In this document: piece after piece, positions 1 through 10,360 of the stretch
How positions within the stretch are numbered: position 1 is the first letter of the stretch
Layout of the letters: the number at the start of each line of letters is the position of its first letter
DNA from: Patagioenas fasciata
Lineage: Eukaryota > Chordata > Aves > Columbiformes > Columbidae
Reading direction: 5' to 3'
Length of the DNA stretch: 64,000 nucleotides
Assembly: GCF_037038585.1 (NCBI RefSeq)
Contig: NC_092523.1
Coordinates: forward strand, 997,001-1,061,000
Translations under genes and position numbers: made by a program
Notes under the pieces: generated by a model
What the model saw: only the letters and a program-made list of their open reading frames with translations
Database searches by the model: none
Told to the model about the DNA's origin: nothing

Positions 1-814
1 GTGACACTGTGGGGTGTTGGGTGGGACACAAAACATGACTGTTTCTGTGTGGCTCCTGCCTGTGTGACACTGATGGGACAGACACACGCTCTGGTGCTGG
101 CCCACGGTGACAACAAAATGTCACTGAGCATCGCAGGCTCCGGCAGGTGACCCAAAGGGACTGAGCCGCCACAGCTGGGTGTCATCCTGTCCCCAGGCCA
201 CTGCAGGGACACCACGTTGTGCTGAACCTCAGCAGGCAGAAGCACCGCAGCTCACAGGGGGTGGGACGGGGTGTCCCCACCCTGCTGGGGGTCCCCGCAC
301 AGGCTGTGACAAGCAGAGACCTGGGGTCTGTCCTGGGGGGGCTTTCTGGCTGTGGGGGAACAGGGTGAGCACCCAGCCCCTCCCACCTCTGCACCCACAC
401 TCTGGAGTGAGGCAGCACCCCAATTATTGGGGCAATTTGCAGAAATCCTGGAGGGAATTAATATTTGGGGTGGGAATTTGGCATCCAGGCGGGTCATTCC
501 AACTGTGTCTCCATGCGAGCTGGTGTCCCTGGTGCCACCAGGTGCCACCCAGGCTCGCCCCACCCCAAATCAACCACTTGTATTCAAACACTTCAGCCCC
601 GGGTGCCCCCAGTGATGGAGCTGGGGGGGGACAGGGAGCAAAATGATTGTCTAGTGCCAGCTGCGGGGTTGCAAAGTTGTGTGACAAGACAGGACAGGAG
701 CACCCGAACCTGCCACTGCGATGCACGCTGTGGTTTGTCCCCGTCCCTCACCGTGCCGGGGCTGCTCGGGAACCGGCGGTGACGAGCTGGTGGCATCATC
801 TCCCTGTGCTCCAG
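1..814. other. Intron or upstream sequence of the Ig gene, no exon seen
   Basis: No Ig-type exon, RNA gene or recognisable repeat is visible. The alternating exon pattern downstream predicts a long-type Ig exon before 815, but no sequence here has the expected acceptor followed by a D-P-P start and a Y-x-C motif. That exon most likely lies upstream of the window. The stretch ends in a splice acceptor (AG at 813-814). Confidence 0.5.
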
Positions 815-1069
815 CCGCCCGAGTCCTCATCTCGCCATCGGCAGAGGTGCTGGAAGGGGACAACGTGTCCCTGACGTGCCAAACAGCGGGACAGCCGCAG
901 GATGACACCGTCTACAGCTGGTACAAGGACAGCCAGCGGCTCCAGGACACCCCCGGCCACCTCCTCACCCTGCCCCGTGTCACCAGCACTGCCACCGGCT
1001 CCTACCACTGCCGGGCCCAAGGCCCCTCGGGGACCAGCGTGTCACCAGCTGTCACCCTGCATGTGTCCT
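815..1069 (+). CDS. Ig exon, short type (1st in window)
   Basis: Acceptor AG at 813-814 and donor GTGAGT at 1070. Phase 1 at both ends, 255 bp. Reads an Ig C2-like domain from ARVLISPSAEV through VSLTC, YSWYKD and SYHC to the terminal C. NVS is a potential N-glycosylation site. The intron after it holds the GGGAT minisatellite. Confidence 0.85.
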
Positions 1070-4000
1070 GTGAGTGGGACAGGGTGGGATGGGATGGATG
1101 GGGTGGGATGGGATGGGATGGGGATGGGATGGATTGGGTGGGGATGGGGATGGGATGGATTGGGTGGGGGTGCGGGTGCGGATGGGGATGGGATGGGATG
1201 GGATGGATGGGTTGGGTGGGATGGATGGGACAGGGTGGGATGGGATTGGATGGGATGGGACAGGATAGGGATGAGGATGGGGGTGGGGTGGGGTGGGGTG
1301 GGTTGGGTGAGATGGATGGGTCAGGGTGGGATGGATGGGTCAGGGTGGGATGAGATTGGATGGGATGAGGATGGTGCTGGGGTGGGGTGGGATGGGATGG
1401 GATGGGATGGGATGGGGTGGGGGTGGAATGGATGGGATGGCGTGGGATGGGATGGGGTGGAATGGACGGGATGGGATGAGGATGGTGCTGGGGTGGGATG
1501 GGGTGGGGTGGGGTGGGATGGGATGGGATGGGATGGCGTGGGATGGGATGGGGTGGAATGGGATGGGATGGGATGGGATGGGATGGGATGGGATGGGATG
1601 GGATGGGAAGGGATGGGATGGGGTGGGGGTGGAATGGATGGGATGGCGTGGGATGGGATGGGGTGGAATGGACGGGATGGGATGAGGATGGTGCTGGGGT
1701 GGGATGGGGTGGGATGCTGAGCAAGGCCAGCTGGTCACACAGGTCTATGTCCTTACCCAGCCCTGGCTACTGGCACTGTCCCCAAACACTGTGTGTCCCA
1801 CACACAGGACTTGAACTACAGCTCCACACACTTTGTAACCAGACGTTGTCCATCCTTAGGAAAGGGCAAAGTGTTAAAAGTGACAGTTTACGGGAATATA
1901 TCTCCCCGATACCCCCCAGTCTGAACCAAACCCACGCTGGGGGTCCCGGCCCTTTCAGCAGACTGTTCCCTGGGTGGGGCGGCTGCTCCTCTGCTGTCAC
2001 CTCGCATAGAAAAGGGAAAAAAATGCAATAACCAACATTTTGGTGCCGTTCAAACAACGTTTGAATCGACCTGAAATTAGTCAAAATTTCCATGACTTTG
2101 GTTAGGAGAAACGTCCTGTCTGGGACAGAGGGGAAAACCCTGGGAAGAGAAACTCTGGCTGATGCTTTTGCTGCAAAATATGGGCTGGGAGCTGCTGGAG
2201 GCCCCTCGGGGTGTCAGGAGTCTGGGACGGCGATGCCCCCAGATCTGGGGGAGCCAGGAGCCCCCTGGGCTGGAGCTGGGCTCCGGGTACAGGCTCAGGG
2301 TTCTCTGGGCAGATCCCCCGCGGGTGCCGGTGCTGACCCCGCTCCTGGAGCCCCCCGAGGGCCGGCGCGCCGTTCTGCAGTGCGTGGTGGACAGCAGCCC
2401 CCCGGCGCAGCTGGCGCTCTTCAAGGACCGGGCCCTGGTGGCCTCCACGGCCATGTCCCAGCCTGCCACCCTGCCACGGCTCGGCGTCACCTCGGCCGCC
2501 AACACGCTGCGGGTCAGCATCCAGCCCGTGTTGCTGGAGGATGAGGGCCAGTACGTCTGTGTGGCCACCAACGCTTACGGCAATGCCAGCACCTCCGGGA
2601 ACTTCACTGCGGGGAGTGAGTGAGGGGTTGGGGCTGGGGCTGGGGCAGAATGGAATGGAATGGAATGGAATGGAATGGAATGGAATGGAATGGAATGGAA
2701 TGGAATGGAATGGATGGGATGGAATGGATGGGATGGGGTGGGATGGGATAGGATGGGGTGGTATGGGATAGGATGGGGTGGGATGGCATGGCATGGCATG
2801 GGATGGCATGGGATGGGATGGGATGGGATGGGATGGGATGGAGATGGAGATGGAGATGGACAGGACCAGCTCTCCATCACACTCGACCCACCTTGAGCAT
2901 CACCCCCTTGTCCTCTAGACTGAATACTGGGAACAATTCCTTCCCCAAAGGGCTGTGGGGCATTGGAACAGGCTGCCCAGGGCAGTGCTGGAGTCACCAT
3001 CACTGGGGGGTTGGACAGACGGACAGGAGGTTCTCAGGGACACGGAGCAGTGCCCAGGGTGGGTTATGGTAATTCTCAATGGTCTTGAGGGGCTTTTCCA
3101 ACCCAGACGATTCTGTGATTCCCACAGCTGCCAGGCTCTGGATCTCCCCCTCCCCAGATGTCCAGGAAGGTGACGCTGCCACCCTGACCTGTGCGGTGCA
3201 GAGTGAGGCGGGGGACACGCTGAGCTACACCTGGTACAAGAACAAGGTCTGGTTGAGCAGCGGCTCGTCCCCATCCCTCGCCTTGCCCCGTGTCACTGTC
3301 ACCGACGCCGCCTCCTACCACTGCACCGTGTGGACCCCATCACAGACCCGCAGCTCGGCCCCCGCCACCCTCAATGTCCTCTGTGAGTCCCCAAGGGCTT
3401 TACACCCCGGGGGGGTCCCCAGCGTCCATCCGGGGCAGGGACTCAGCCACGCTGCAGGGATGTCACTTCGTGTGTCACTTGGCCCTTGGCCGGTCCCCTC
3501 AGCTGGGAGGGGTGGGGGTAGCGGGGTCTGCCTTCATTTTAGGGTCTCAAAAAAAATCAGCTTTCATCCCAGGACTTAACTAAGCCAAGCCTTATATCCT
3601 GGTCCTGTGACTGACCCCTCCAGGCAGACGTGGCCAAACACTGGCTTCTCTCCCCGCTGCTGATTTGGGATGGGGAGCACCGGGCAGACATTGATTGGAA
3701 TAACCTGGCTCCTTGGGCTCAGGTCACCCACAGCCCTGCTGTCGGGGTTCACCCCGTGCCCGTGTGCGAAGGATGGGTTGTTGTTGGGTCTGGGGTGTGA
3801 GCAGAGCGCCGAACCGGGTGGATCACACACCAGGACATGGTCCCATGTGTGACTGGTGTGGATGGAGCTACCACAACCACCTCACAAATGAGCTGGGGGT
3901 AGAAATAAGCTTGGGGAATGACCCCGCGTGTTGGTTTGATTTGAGGGGACCGCAGATGCTGAGGGAAGAGGCTGCTGGAGCGGGTTCTGAGTTGCAGGCA

Positions 4001-7000
4001 GCAGCAGAACATCCCCGACCCAGCACGACCGGCTGGGGATGCTGCAGCTCCCCGAGAAGCTGCTTTTCCTGCATCCCACCTCTTCCCCCCCATCTCCCTC
4101 CTGCAGACCCCCCCAGGAACCTGCAGCTGAAAAGCTTCGTGGAGAGCGGCGAGGGGAGCGCAGTCATCCTCCTCTGCACCGCGGAGAGCAACCCCCCCGC
4201 GCAGCTCACCCTGCTCAGGGGGGGGCAGGCAGTGGCCTCCAGCCCCCCGGCGGGGGGCGCCCACCCCGGGCAGAGCGGCCGCGTCGCCCCCCAGCCCAAC
4301 GCACTGCGGCTGGAGCTCCGGGACCCCTCGGAGGAGGATGAGGGGGGGTACGAGTGCCTGGCACGGAGTCCCCTCGGCAGCGCCCGCGCGTCCCTGTCCC
4401 TCCAGGTGCAGGGTGAGTCCCACGGGGGGGCACGGGACCCTTGGGTGGGGTGATGTGCGCATGGAGGGGTCCAGCCCGAGCAGTCGCTGCTGCTGGACAC
4501 CGCGGGGGTCGGGAGCAGTGTGGGGCTGGTGGAAGGGCAGGGTGGGCACCCACCCAGCTCCGGGGGGCACCCACCCCACACCCACACCGCGCTGAGGGGG
4601 GCGGGGACTCGGGAGCCGGTGACGAGCAGCTCCACTGTCCCCAGCCGTCAGGGTGCTGGTGCGACCCTCCGCCGAGGTGCCCGAGGGGACCGACGTGACC
4701 CTGACGTGCCGGGCCGTGGGGGCCCCCCCGGGCACCCTCTACAGCTGGTACAAGAACGGGCGGTGGGTGGCGGAGGGGCCCGATCCTGCCCTGGTCCTCC
4801 CCGCCGCCCGCCCCACGGACGCCGGTTCCTACGGCTGCCGGGCGGGGGGGGCACAGCGGGGCCGCCGAGCCCCCCCCGCCGCCCTGCGGGTGCTCTGTGA
4901 GTGCGTGGGGGCTGCCGTGGGGGTGGGGGGACACCGGGTCCTGCTGCCAAAGGGGACAGCCCGAAGGGGATGCTGCCGTCGCGGCGCTGGCGTTGGGAGG
5001 ACGGTTTATGTCGCCACCTGGTGACACCCCGCGACAACCCGTTGCCCGGAGTGGGAGTCACAGGTGCTGCCGGGGTCTCGTATCGCGCCCGTTCCCCCTC
5101 AGCAGCAAACCTGTCACCCCCAAACCCCACGGGAGGGACAGTCCCCTGCCACCAGTGCTGTTGCGGGGGGGACACTGTCCTTGTCCCCGCAGATGCGCCC
5201 CAGGCGCCATCCTTCACGTCGCTGGTGGAGCCGCGGGGGGGGCGGCAGGCCGTCCTGCTCTGCACCGTGGACAGCTGCCCCCACTCCGACATCGTCCTGC
5301 ACCGGGGGCCCGGCCACCCCGTGGCTTCCACGCGGGGCCCGGCCGACCCCCGTGTCACCGTGCAGGTGACCCCCAACTCGCTGCGGGTGGGGCTGGGGGC
5401 GCTGGAGCCGCGGGACGCGGGGCTTTACGTCTGCTCGGCCAACAACAGCTTCGGCACCGCGTCCTCGTCCCTGCGCCTGGACCTGCCAGGTGAGGGTGGC
5501 CCCGAGCCACGGTGACACCCGTGCGGGGGTTCTCCCCGTGGGAACGCCGCTTTCGGGAGCCTTTTGGGGGGTCTTGGGGCCCGTGTTGTCCTGTGCAACC
5601 CCAATCCAGGGCACCCCCTGCCTTGCCGGCCTCCCTCCTCCTCCTCAGGGGTCATCATCACCGTTGAGCCTTCACCAGAAGTCCCCGAAGGCGCCACAGC
5701 CACCGTCACCTGCTCAGGTGTCCCTTGGGTGGGTGACGAGGCCAACTACACCTGGTACAAGAACGGCCGGTGGCTGCGGGAGGGACCGGCCGGTTCCCTC
5801 GTCCTCAACCCTGTCACCAGCAGCGACAGCGGCTCCTACCACTGCCGGGCGAGTGGGACGCGGGGCAGTGTCACCTCGGCCCTGCTCAGCTTCAGTGTCC
5901 TCTGTGAGTGTCCCCAGCGCCACAGGGACCTGTCACCGCAGAGCCCCGGCACGTGGGGGCATCCAGCCCAGCGTCACTCCTGCCCCATCTGCGTGGTCCT
6001 GCTGCGGTCACAGGGCCTTCCTCCTCGTCTTCCTCCTCCTCTTCCTCCTTGTTTTTCTTCTTTCCTTCCTCTTCTTCTTCCTCTTCTTCTTTCTCCCCTT
6101 CTTCCTTCTCTCCTTCCTTCTTTTCTTTCTCTTCTTTCACCTCTACTTCCTCCTCTCCTTCTTCCTCCTCTTCTTCTTCCTCCTCTTCCTTCTCTTTTTC
6201 TTCCTCCTCTCCTTCTTCCTCCTCTTCTTCCTCCTCATCTGCCTACTCTTCTTCCTCCTGTTCTTCCTCTCCTTTTTCCTCCTTTTCTTCCTCCTTTTCT
6301 TCTTCCTCTTCTTCTTCCTCCCGTCCCTGCCCCGCTCCTGTCCCTTTGCACCTGGGGAAGCAGACATCAGGGTTTATTTAGCTGCAGACACCCCTCAAAA
6401 CTCCCATTTGGAGCCGAAGTGCTCTGATCCGGGAGGATGCTCCAGCCTGGGGGGGACTAAAAGGGCCAGGAGGTGTGAGACCCCCAGTCCTGAGCTAGGG
6501 GGGGATGCATTAGTTAGCCCTTGGCAATCATCCAGGCCAGCGTGGGCGGGGGTCCCACACCACGGTTCCCCCCGCAGACCCCCCCCGGGATGTGTCCATC
6601 AGCACGTTCCTGGAGAACCGCAGCGGGCGGGCGGGCATCGTCCTGTGCTCCGCCGACAGCCACCCCCCGGCCACCATGGCCCTGTACCTCCACGGCCACC
6701 TCCTGGCCACCAGCTTGGCCACCGGCCTGGCCACCGCGCCGGGGGGGCGCGTCACCGCCTCCCACAACAGCCTGCGCCTGGAGCTGGGGGCCGTGGGGGC
6801 CCGGGATTCGGGGCATTACACCTGCGTGGCCACCAACGCCCTGGGCAATGCCACGGGCAGCGCCCACTTCGACGTGCGCAGTGAGTGGGGCTCAGAGCCC
6901 CGGGGCCGTGGCGGAGCCGGGGGGCGTGTCTGGGAATTGGGCTGATTTCGGGGCGGTGGGTGAGCAGGAGCGGGTTGGGTCGGTCCCGAGTCTTTGGGTG

Positions 7001-8113
7001 GAAGGGAAGATGTGCTTTTTCTGCGAGAATTAGGTGTTTCCTTTCAAGGAGCTTTTCCCCCAAGGACCCCGGGTGGGATTTAATGAAAGGGCTAAAAAAG
7101 AATCAGAAAATTGAGTCAAATGCTGCAGATTGGTCAAAAAAGGAGGGAAAAGCGGCTTGGGTTTGGTGAAAGATAAACCAGGGCGATGCTGCTTGTGGTT
7201 GTGCTGGGTGACTCCTGGGTGACAGGGACATGGGCAGGGACAGCCAGGAGCAGCCACTGTCCCCATGGTGTCCCTGTGGGTTCCCAGTCTGGTGCTGTGC
7301 CACCCTGTGACCCCACGTGGTGTGTCCTCAACCCACCGACGGGCTGTCCCCCGCCTTGGGGACCTGGCTGTGGCACCTCCCTTGGTGTCCCATTCACCCA
7401 GGGTCCCACCTACACCAACACCACACCAGGGTCACGCTGTGGCTGCAGCCACGGGGACAAGGGACAGGGGGAGGTCGCCCCCATGTAGACTTCCCCAAAC
7501 CACAGCCCCAGCGCTGGGGGGACACTGTCCCAATGTCGGGGACACCCGTGTGTCCCATCTCCCTGCAGCTCTCACCCACCTCCTGGTTGTCACCGTGGTG
7601 GCCGGGCTGCTGACGGCTGTCATCTGTGTGGCTGCCCTGGCCCTCCTCGCCGTGAAGCTGTGGCCCAGGTGACATCCCCAGCTGGGACGGGGCGGGGACA
7701 GGGACCCTGTGGGGGTGGTGGGGGTGGCAGCTCCTTGTCGTCCCTTCCAGGGTAAGGAAGATTTGGGGCTTCTCGGGAGCTGAGGACACCTTCGAGCTGA
7801 GGAGCAAACAGGAGCAGACACAGGTGGGGACATTGTGGGGGCAGCTTTGGGGACCCCCCACCCCAAGCTCCCCGTAGAGTAGCTACCCCTGGTGGCCTTG
7901 GCTGTCATTGCTGGGGCAGGGGACAGGGCGGGGGGGACAGGCAGAGCCTCGGGAAGACCTGAATTAGCCTGTCAGGCTCATCCCAAGGGGCCTCACAGCC
8001 ACCCATGGGTGCTGGCCCCTTGGGCGGTGCTCTGGGTGCTCCCCTGGCCCTGTGGCTCCGTCGTGGGGGCTCCAACCAGTCCCGACCTTTTCCAGGTGGA
8101 CGGAGCCTCCTGA
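815..8113 (+). CDS. Sialoadhesin-like (SIGLEC1/CD22-related) Ig receptor, 3' part of gene
   Basis: Spliced gene, 5' truncated by the window. Coding exons: 815-1069, 2313-2615, 3128-3382, 4107-4412, 4645-4896, 5193-5489, 5649-5903, 6578-6880, 7569-7668, 7751-7823, 8096-8113. Eight Ig exons alternate between a short type (252-255 bp, with a WYK(N/D) motif and Y-H-C) and a long type (297-306 bp, with a VDSxPPA-like motif and a Y-x-C near the end). All are phase 1 at both ends. Next come one hydrophobic transmembrane exon and a cytoplasmic tail of about 30 residues without an ITIM tyrosine motif. Alternating short and long C2 domains, a single TM and a short tail are the architecture of sialoadhesin, a macrophage sialic-acid-binding adhesion receptor. 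The sialic-acid-binding V-set domain would be upstream and is not visible, so ligand binding is inferred. A CD22-like paralogue is the main alternative. Confidence 0.7.
1080..1714. repeat. GGGAT-type pentamer minisatellite in Ig-gene intron
   Basis: About 635 bp of imperfect GGGAT/GGGGT/GGAAT units (ATGGG phase), beginning about 10 bp after the splice donor of the preceding exon. The + strand is extremely G-rich, with many runs of three or four G. Open frames here merely translate to W-D-G-M-G repeats and are not genes. Confidence 0.95.
2313..2615 (+). CDS. Ig exon, long type (2nd in window)
   Basis: Acceptor AG at 2311-2312 and donor GTGAGT at 2616. Phase 1/1, 303 bp. Begins DPPRVPVLTP, then LQCVVDSSPPAQLALF, and NTLRVSIQP before the Y-V-C of the F strand. 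Two potential N-glycosylation sites (NAS, NFT) lie near the end. Confidence 0.85.
2648..2862. repeat. GGAAT pentamer array passing into GGGAT/GGCAT units
   Basis: The first 65 bp is a nearly pure GGAAT array. It then degrades into GGGAT, GGCAT and GGTAT variants and ends in a short GGAGAT tract. It starts about 30 bp after the donor of the preceding Ig exon and shares its unit family with the tract at 1080-1714. Confidence 0.95.
2926..3120 (+). mobile_element. CR1 LINE 3' fragment directly before an Ig exon
   Basis: Contains the CR1 3' region seen repeatedly in this window: GGGAACAATTCCTTCCCCAA, GGGCATTGGAACAGGCTGCC, the GACAGACGGACAGGAGG stretch, and a final ATTCTGTGATT tail. The tail ends about 7 bp before the splice acceptor at 3126-3127. 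Confidence 0.9.
3128..3382 (+). CDS. Ig exon, short type (3rd in window)
   Basis: Acceptor AG at 3126-3127 and donor GTGAGT at 3383. Phase 1/1, 255 bp. ARLWISPSPDVQEGD, then TLTC, YTWYKNKVW and SYHC. The acceptor is fed by the 3' end of a CR1 element. Confidence 0.85.
4107..4412 (+). CDS. Ig exon, long type (4th in window)
   Basis: Acceptor CTGCAG ending at 4106 and donor GTGAGT at 4413. Phase 1/1, 306 bp. DPPRNLQLKSFVESGEG, then ILLCTAESNPPAQLTLL, NALRLEL, and YECLARSPLGSA. Confidence 0.85.
4645..4896 (+). CDS. Ig exon, short type (5th in window)
   Basis: Acceptor CCAG ending at 4644 and donor GTGAGT at 4897. Phase 1/1, 252 bp. VRVLVRPSAEVPEGTD, TLTC, YSWYKNGRW, SYGC. The final cysteine codon region matches the other short-type exons. 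Confidence 0.85.
5193..5489 (+). CDS. Ig exon, long type (6th in window)
   Basis: Acceptor CGCAG ending at 5192 and donor GTGAGG at 5490. Phase 1/1, 297 bp. DAPQAPSFTSLVEPRGGRQ, LLCTVDSCPHSDIVL, NSLRVGL, YVCSANNSFGTA. Confidence 0.85.
5649..5903 (+). CDS. Ig exon, short type (7th in window)
   Basis: Acceptor CCTCAG ending at 5648 and donor GTGAGT at 5904. Phase 1/1, 255 bp. GVIITVEPSPEVPEGA, TVTC, YTWYKNGRW, SYHC. NYT is a potential N-glycosylation site. Confidence 0.85.
6016..6327. repeat. Polypyrimidine TTCCTCC/CTTCTT tract in Ig-gene intron
   Basis: About 310 bp almost purely C and T on the + strand, starting about 110 bp after a splice donor. Apparent Ser-, Phe- or Leu-rich (and Lys/Glu-rich minus-strand) reading frames are by-products of the repeat. 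Confidence 0.95.
6578..6880 (+). CDS. Ig exon, long type (8th in window, membrane-proximal)
   Basis: Acceptor CGCAG ending at 6577 and donor GTGAGT at 6881. Phase 1/1, 303 bp. DPPRDVSISTFLENRSG, VLCSADSHPPATMAL, NSLRLELG, YTCVATNALGNA. NRS and NAT are potential N-glycosylation sites. Confidence 0.85.
7569..7668 (+). CDS. Transmembrane exon of the sialoadhesin-like gene
   Basis: Acceptor CTGCAG ending at 7568 gives phase-1 entry, matching the Ig exons. The product THLLVVTVVAGLLTAVICV followed by AALALLAVKLW is a single membrane span ending in a basic stop-transfer residue. The donor CAG|GTGACA at 7669 lies inside an in-frame AGG-TGA, so retaining the next intron would end the protein at once. 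Confidence 0.8.
7751..7823 (+). CDS. Cytoplasmic-tail exon 1
   Basis: Acceptor TTCCAG ending at 7750 and donor CAG|GTGGGG at 7824. Entered in phase 2, it reads RVRKIWGFSGAEDTFELRSK and on, basic then acidic. There is no tyrosine, so no ITIM or ITAM. Supported by phase agreement with both neighbours; no homology was recognised. Confidence 0.65.
8096..8113 (+). CDS. Last coding exon: short tail and stop
   Basis: Acceptor TTCCAG ending at 8095. In phase 0 it reads VDGAS and stops at TGA 8111-8113. The exon continues as 3' UTR toward the AATAAA at 8561. Confidence 0.6.
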   Translation: MDGAS

Positions 8114-8156
8114 GCCGGTGTTTTTTGTGGGCCAGGAGCATCTGCAGCAGCTGGGG

Positions 8157-8253
8157 GGGTGACCCGGCTGGTAGGGTGACCTGGCTGGTGGGGTGACCCG
8201 GCTGGTAGGGTGACCTGGCTGGTGGGGTGACCCGGCTGGTGGGGTGACCTGGC
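8157..8253. repeat. 17-bp tandem repeat, about six copies
   Basis: Unit GGGTGACCYGGCTGGTR, with a regular C/T alternation between successive copies. Lies in the presumed 3' UTR. Confidence 0.9.
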
Positions 8254-8560
8254 CCCACTGTGGCAGATCCTGCAGCCCCAGGGACAACCCAGACCTGTCC
8301 CCTGTCCCTCTCCTGTCCCCGTCCCCTCATGGCTCCCGCCGCGGCTCCTGTTCCCACGCCAGGCCTGGTTTGTGCTCACCGCGGGTGCCGGGTGAGCCGG
8401 GCTGGCTCCGAGCTGCTCTCCAGTGGTAAAACACCAGAAAACAAACCAACAGAACCTCCCCGAGGCAGTGTCACCTCTCCATGGCCACCGTCCTCCTGTC
8501 CCCCCGCCAGAGCCACCCCCTACAGTGCCGTCCCCATGTGCTGGGGCCTCTCTGTCTGGA

Positions 8561-8566
8561 AATAAA
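8561..8566 (+). terminator. Polyadenylation signal AATAAA
   Basis: Canonical hexamer about 450 bp after the stop codon, followed by GT-containing sequence (GGTGCAACTGCTGTCTG) about 12 bp downstream, as expected of a downstream element. Confidence 0.7.
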
Positions 8567-8580
8567 CCTGGAGCAAGGTG

Positions 8581-9419
8581 CAACTGCTGTCTGCGGGGAT
8601 GCGCTGGGAAGGGGTTTATTGCCCCGTTTGGGGAAGCTGGGGCGCGGGGGGGAACCAGGCAGCATGGGGCTGGGGACTCCCCTGGGGGCTCCCTGTCACT
8701 CCTGTCCCGCTCCTTTCTCCATGTTATCCCCAAATTCAGTTTGTGGCCCCCGCAGAGCGATGGCTGGGGCTGGGAACGGGGCTGTGGGACTGGTGGGATC
8801 GGGGACATGGTGACAGCCCATGCTCACAGCACCCCATGGTCCCAGCATCTCTCTCATCAGCCTGTTGGACAGGGGACAGAGGTGTCCCCAGGCCAAACAC
8901 GTGCAGGGAAGAGGCGGGGGACGAGGAGGAGCCCCATCCTGTCACCTCTGTGCTGCGGGAGAGGCTGGGGACATGGCGGGCTCTGCTTGCCGAGGTGGCA
9001 GCCCCAGCGAGGAAGGTGGCTGCTGAGCCGGGTCCCCTCCCGGCCCACTGCCATTAGATGTCACCCTGTGGCCACCTGGCTGCCGGACGTGGCCTCGGCT
9101 GTGGGTGTGCAGCCCGGCCGTGTTTCCCAGTGTAGGGCACGGCTCGCGGTTTGGGGGCTCGGCATCTGGGGGCTCGGGTGTTTGGGGCTCAGGGGTCTGG
9201 GGCTCAGGGGTTTGGGGGCTCAGAGGGTTGGAGGCTCAGGGGTTGGGAATCACAGGTGTTGCTCTGCTCCTGTTGGTCTTTAATCCCCCCTTTTCTGCCT
9301 GGTGGAACAGCAGCACTCCAGGGAGGGACATTCACCATCAGATGTGCAGCATCCCCTGTGCCTGCGTCAGTGACAGCAGGGCCCTGTGCAGCCAGCGGGA
9401 GGGCTGTGTGGGGAGAGAC
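8581..9419. other. Intergenic, no gene seen
   Basis: GC-rich unique sequence. The only structure is a short degenerate GGGGCTCAGGGGTTT-type repeat at about 9145-9245. No exon or RNA gene is supported. Confidence 0.6.
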
Positions 9420-9660
9420 TGTCCCCATCCCCATCCCCATCCCCATCCCCATCCCCATCCCCATCCCCATCCCCATGCCCATCCCCATCCCCATCCCCAT
9501 CCCCATGCCCATCCCCATTCGATCTCACCTCCATCCCCATCCCATCCTCATCTCTGTCCCCATCCCATCCCATTCCATCCCCATCCCCATTCCATCTCAT
9601 CTCCACCCTCATCCCCATCCCTCCTATCTGATCCCCATCCCTATCTCTGTCCCCATCTCT
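9420..9660. repeat. CCCCAT hexamer array
   Basis: Nearly pure CCCCAT from 9422 to about 9520, with occasional CCCATG interruptions. It then becomes degenerate (CCCATCCCATT, CCATCTC) to about 9660. Confidence 0.95.
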
Positions 9661-10360
9661 GTCCCTGCCCCACCTCTCCCGAAGTCCCCAGATGGGGTGG
9701 CAGGACCAAGGCTGGTGGCAGCTGGACATGGTGCACTGGGGAGGGGGCCAGAACCTTCCCTCTCAGCCAGCGGCCCATCCTGGCGGGCAGGGATGGGCAG
9801 GGACGGGCAGGGTGACGGGCAAGGTGACAGGGAAGGATGGCGGGCAGGAACGGGTAGGGTGATGTGGGGTGGCAGCACACATCCCCCTCCCCAGCCCACT
9901 GCAGCAGCCGCTGCCTCCTGGCCGAGAGCCCTCGGAGCCGTCGGGTTCAGTCTCCCTGCTCTGCTGAAGCAGGCGGGCGGGCAGCCGGCTGGAGCTGGGC
10001 TGACCCGGGCAGGTCCGGCCCTCCGGCTGGAAATCACCTTTTCACGGTGTCTCCATGGCAGAACCCCCAACCCCACCACCGAGCCCTCCTCATCCTCCTC
10101 CTCCACCACCTGCGCCCACGCTGCCACCCCCTGAGCCCCTGGGCTCTGCAAGGGTCCCTGTGCGCATCTCCCGCGTCTCCCCAGCCTGATGTTCATTAAT
10201 TCACGCCCAAACCCCCCTGGACATCCAGGCCTCCCCAGCTGGCCCCTCCTGCCCGCCGTGCCCCGTTCCCCGCGGGGGGGCCAGGGCAGATGCTGCCGCT
10301 GACGTGTACATGTTGGGCCCCGTGAGCCGCTGCCAGCCAGCTGTGCCAGATGTTGGCTGC

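Larger units (their letters stand above)
8114..8580 (+). other. 3' UTR of the sialoadhesin-like gene
   Basis: Runs from the stop codon to just after the poly(A) signal. It contains the 17-bp tandem repeat at 8157-8253. The end is inferred from the AATAAA position. Confidence 0.6.

Noticed and set aside
1080-1714. Long W-D-G-M-G and H-P-I-P-S repeat reading frames on both strands
   Set aside because: They translate the GGGAT pentamer array and have no splice, start or domain support.
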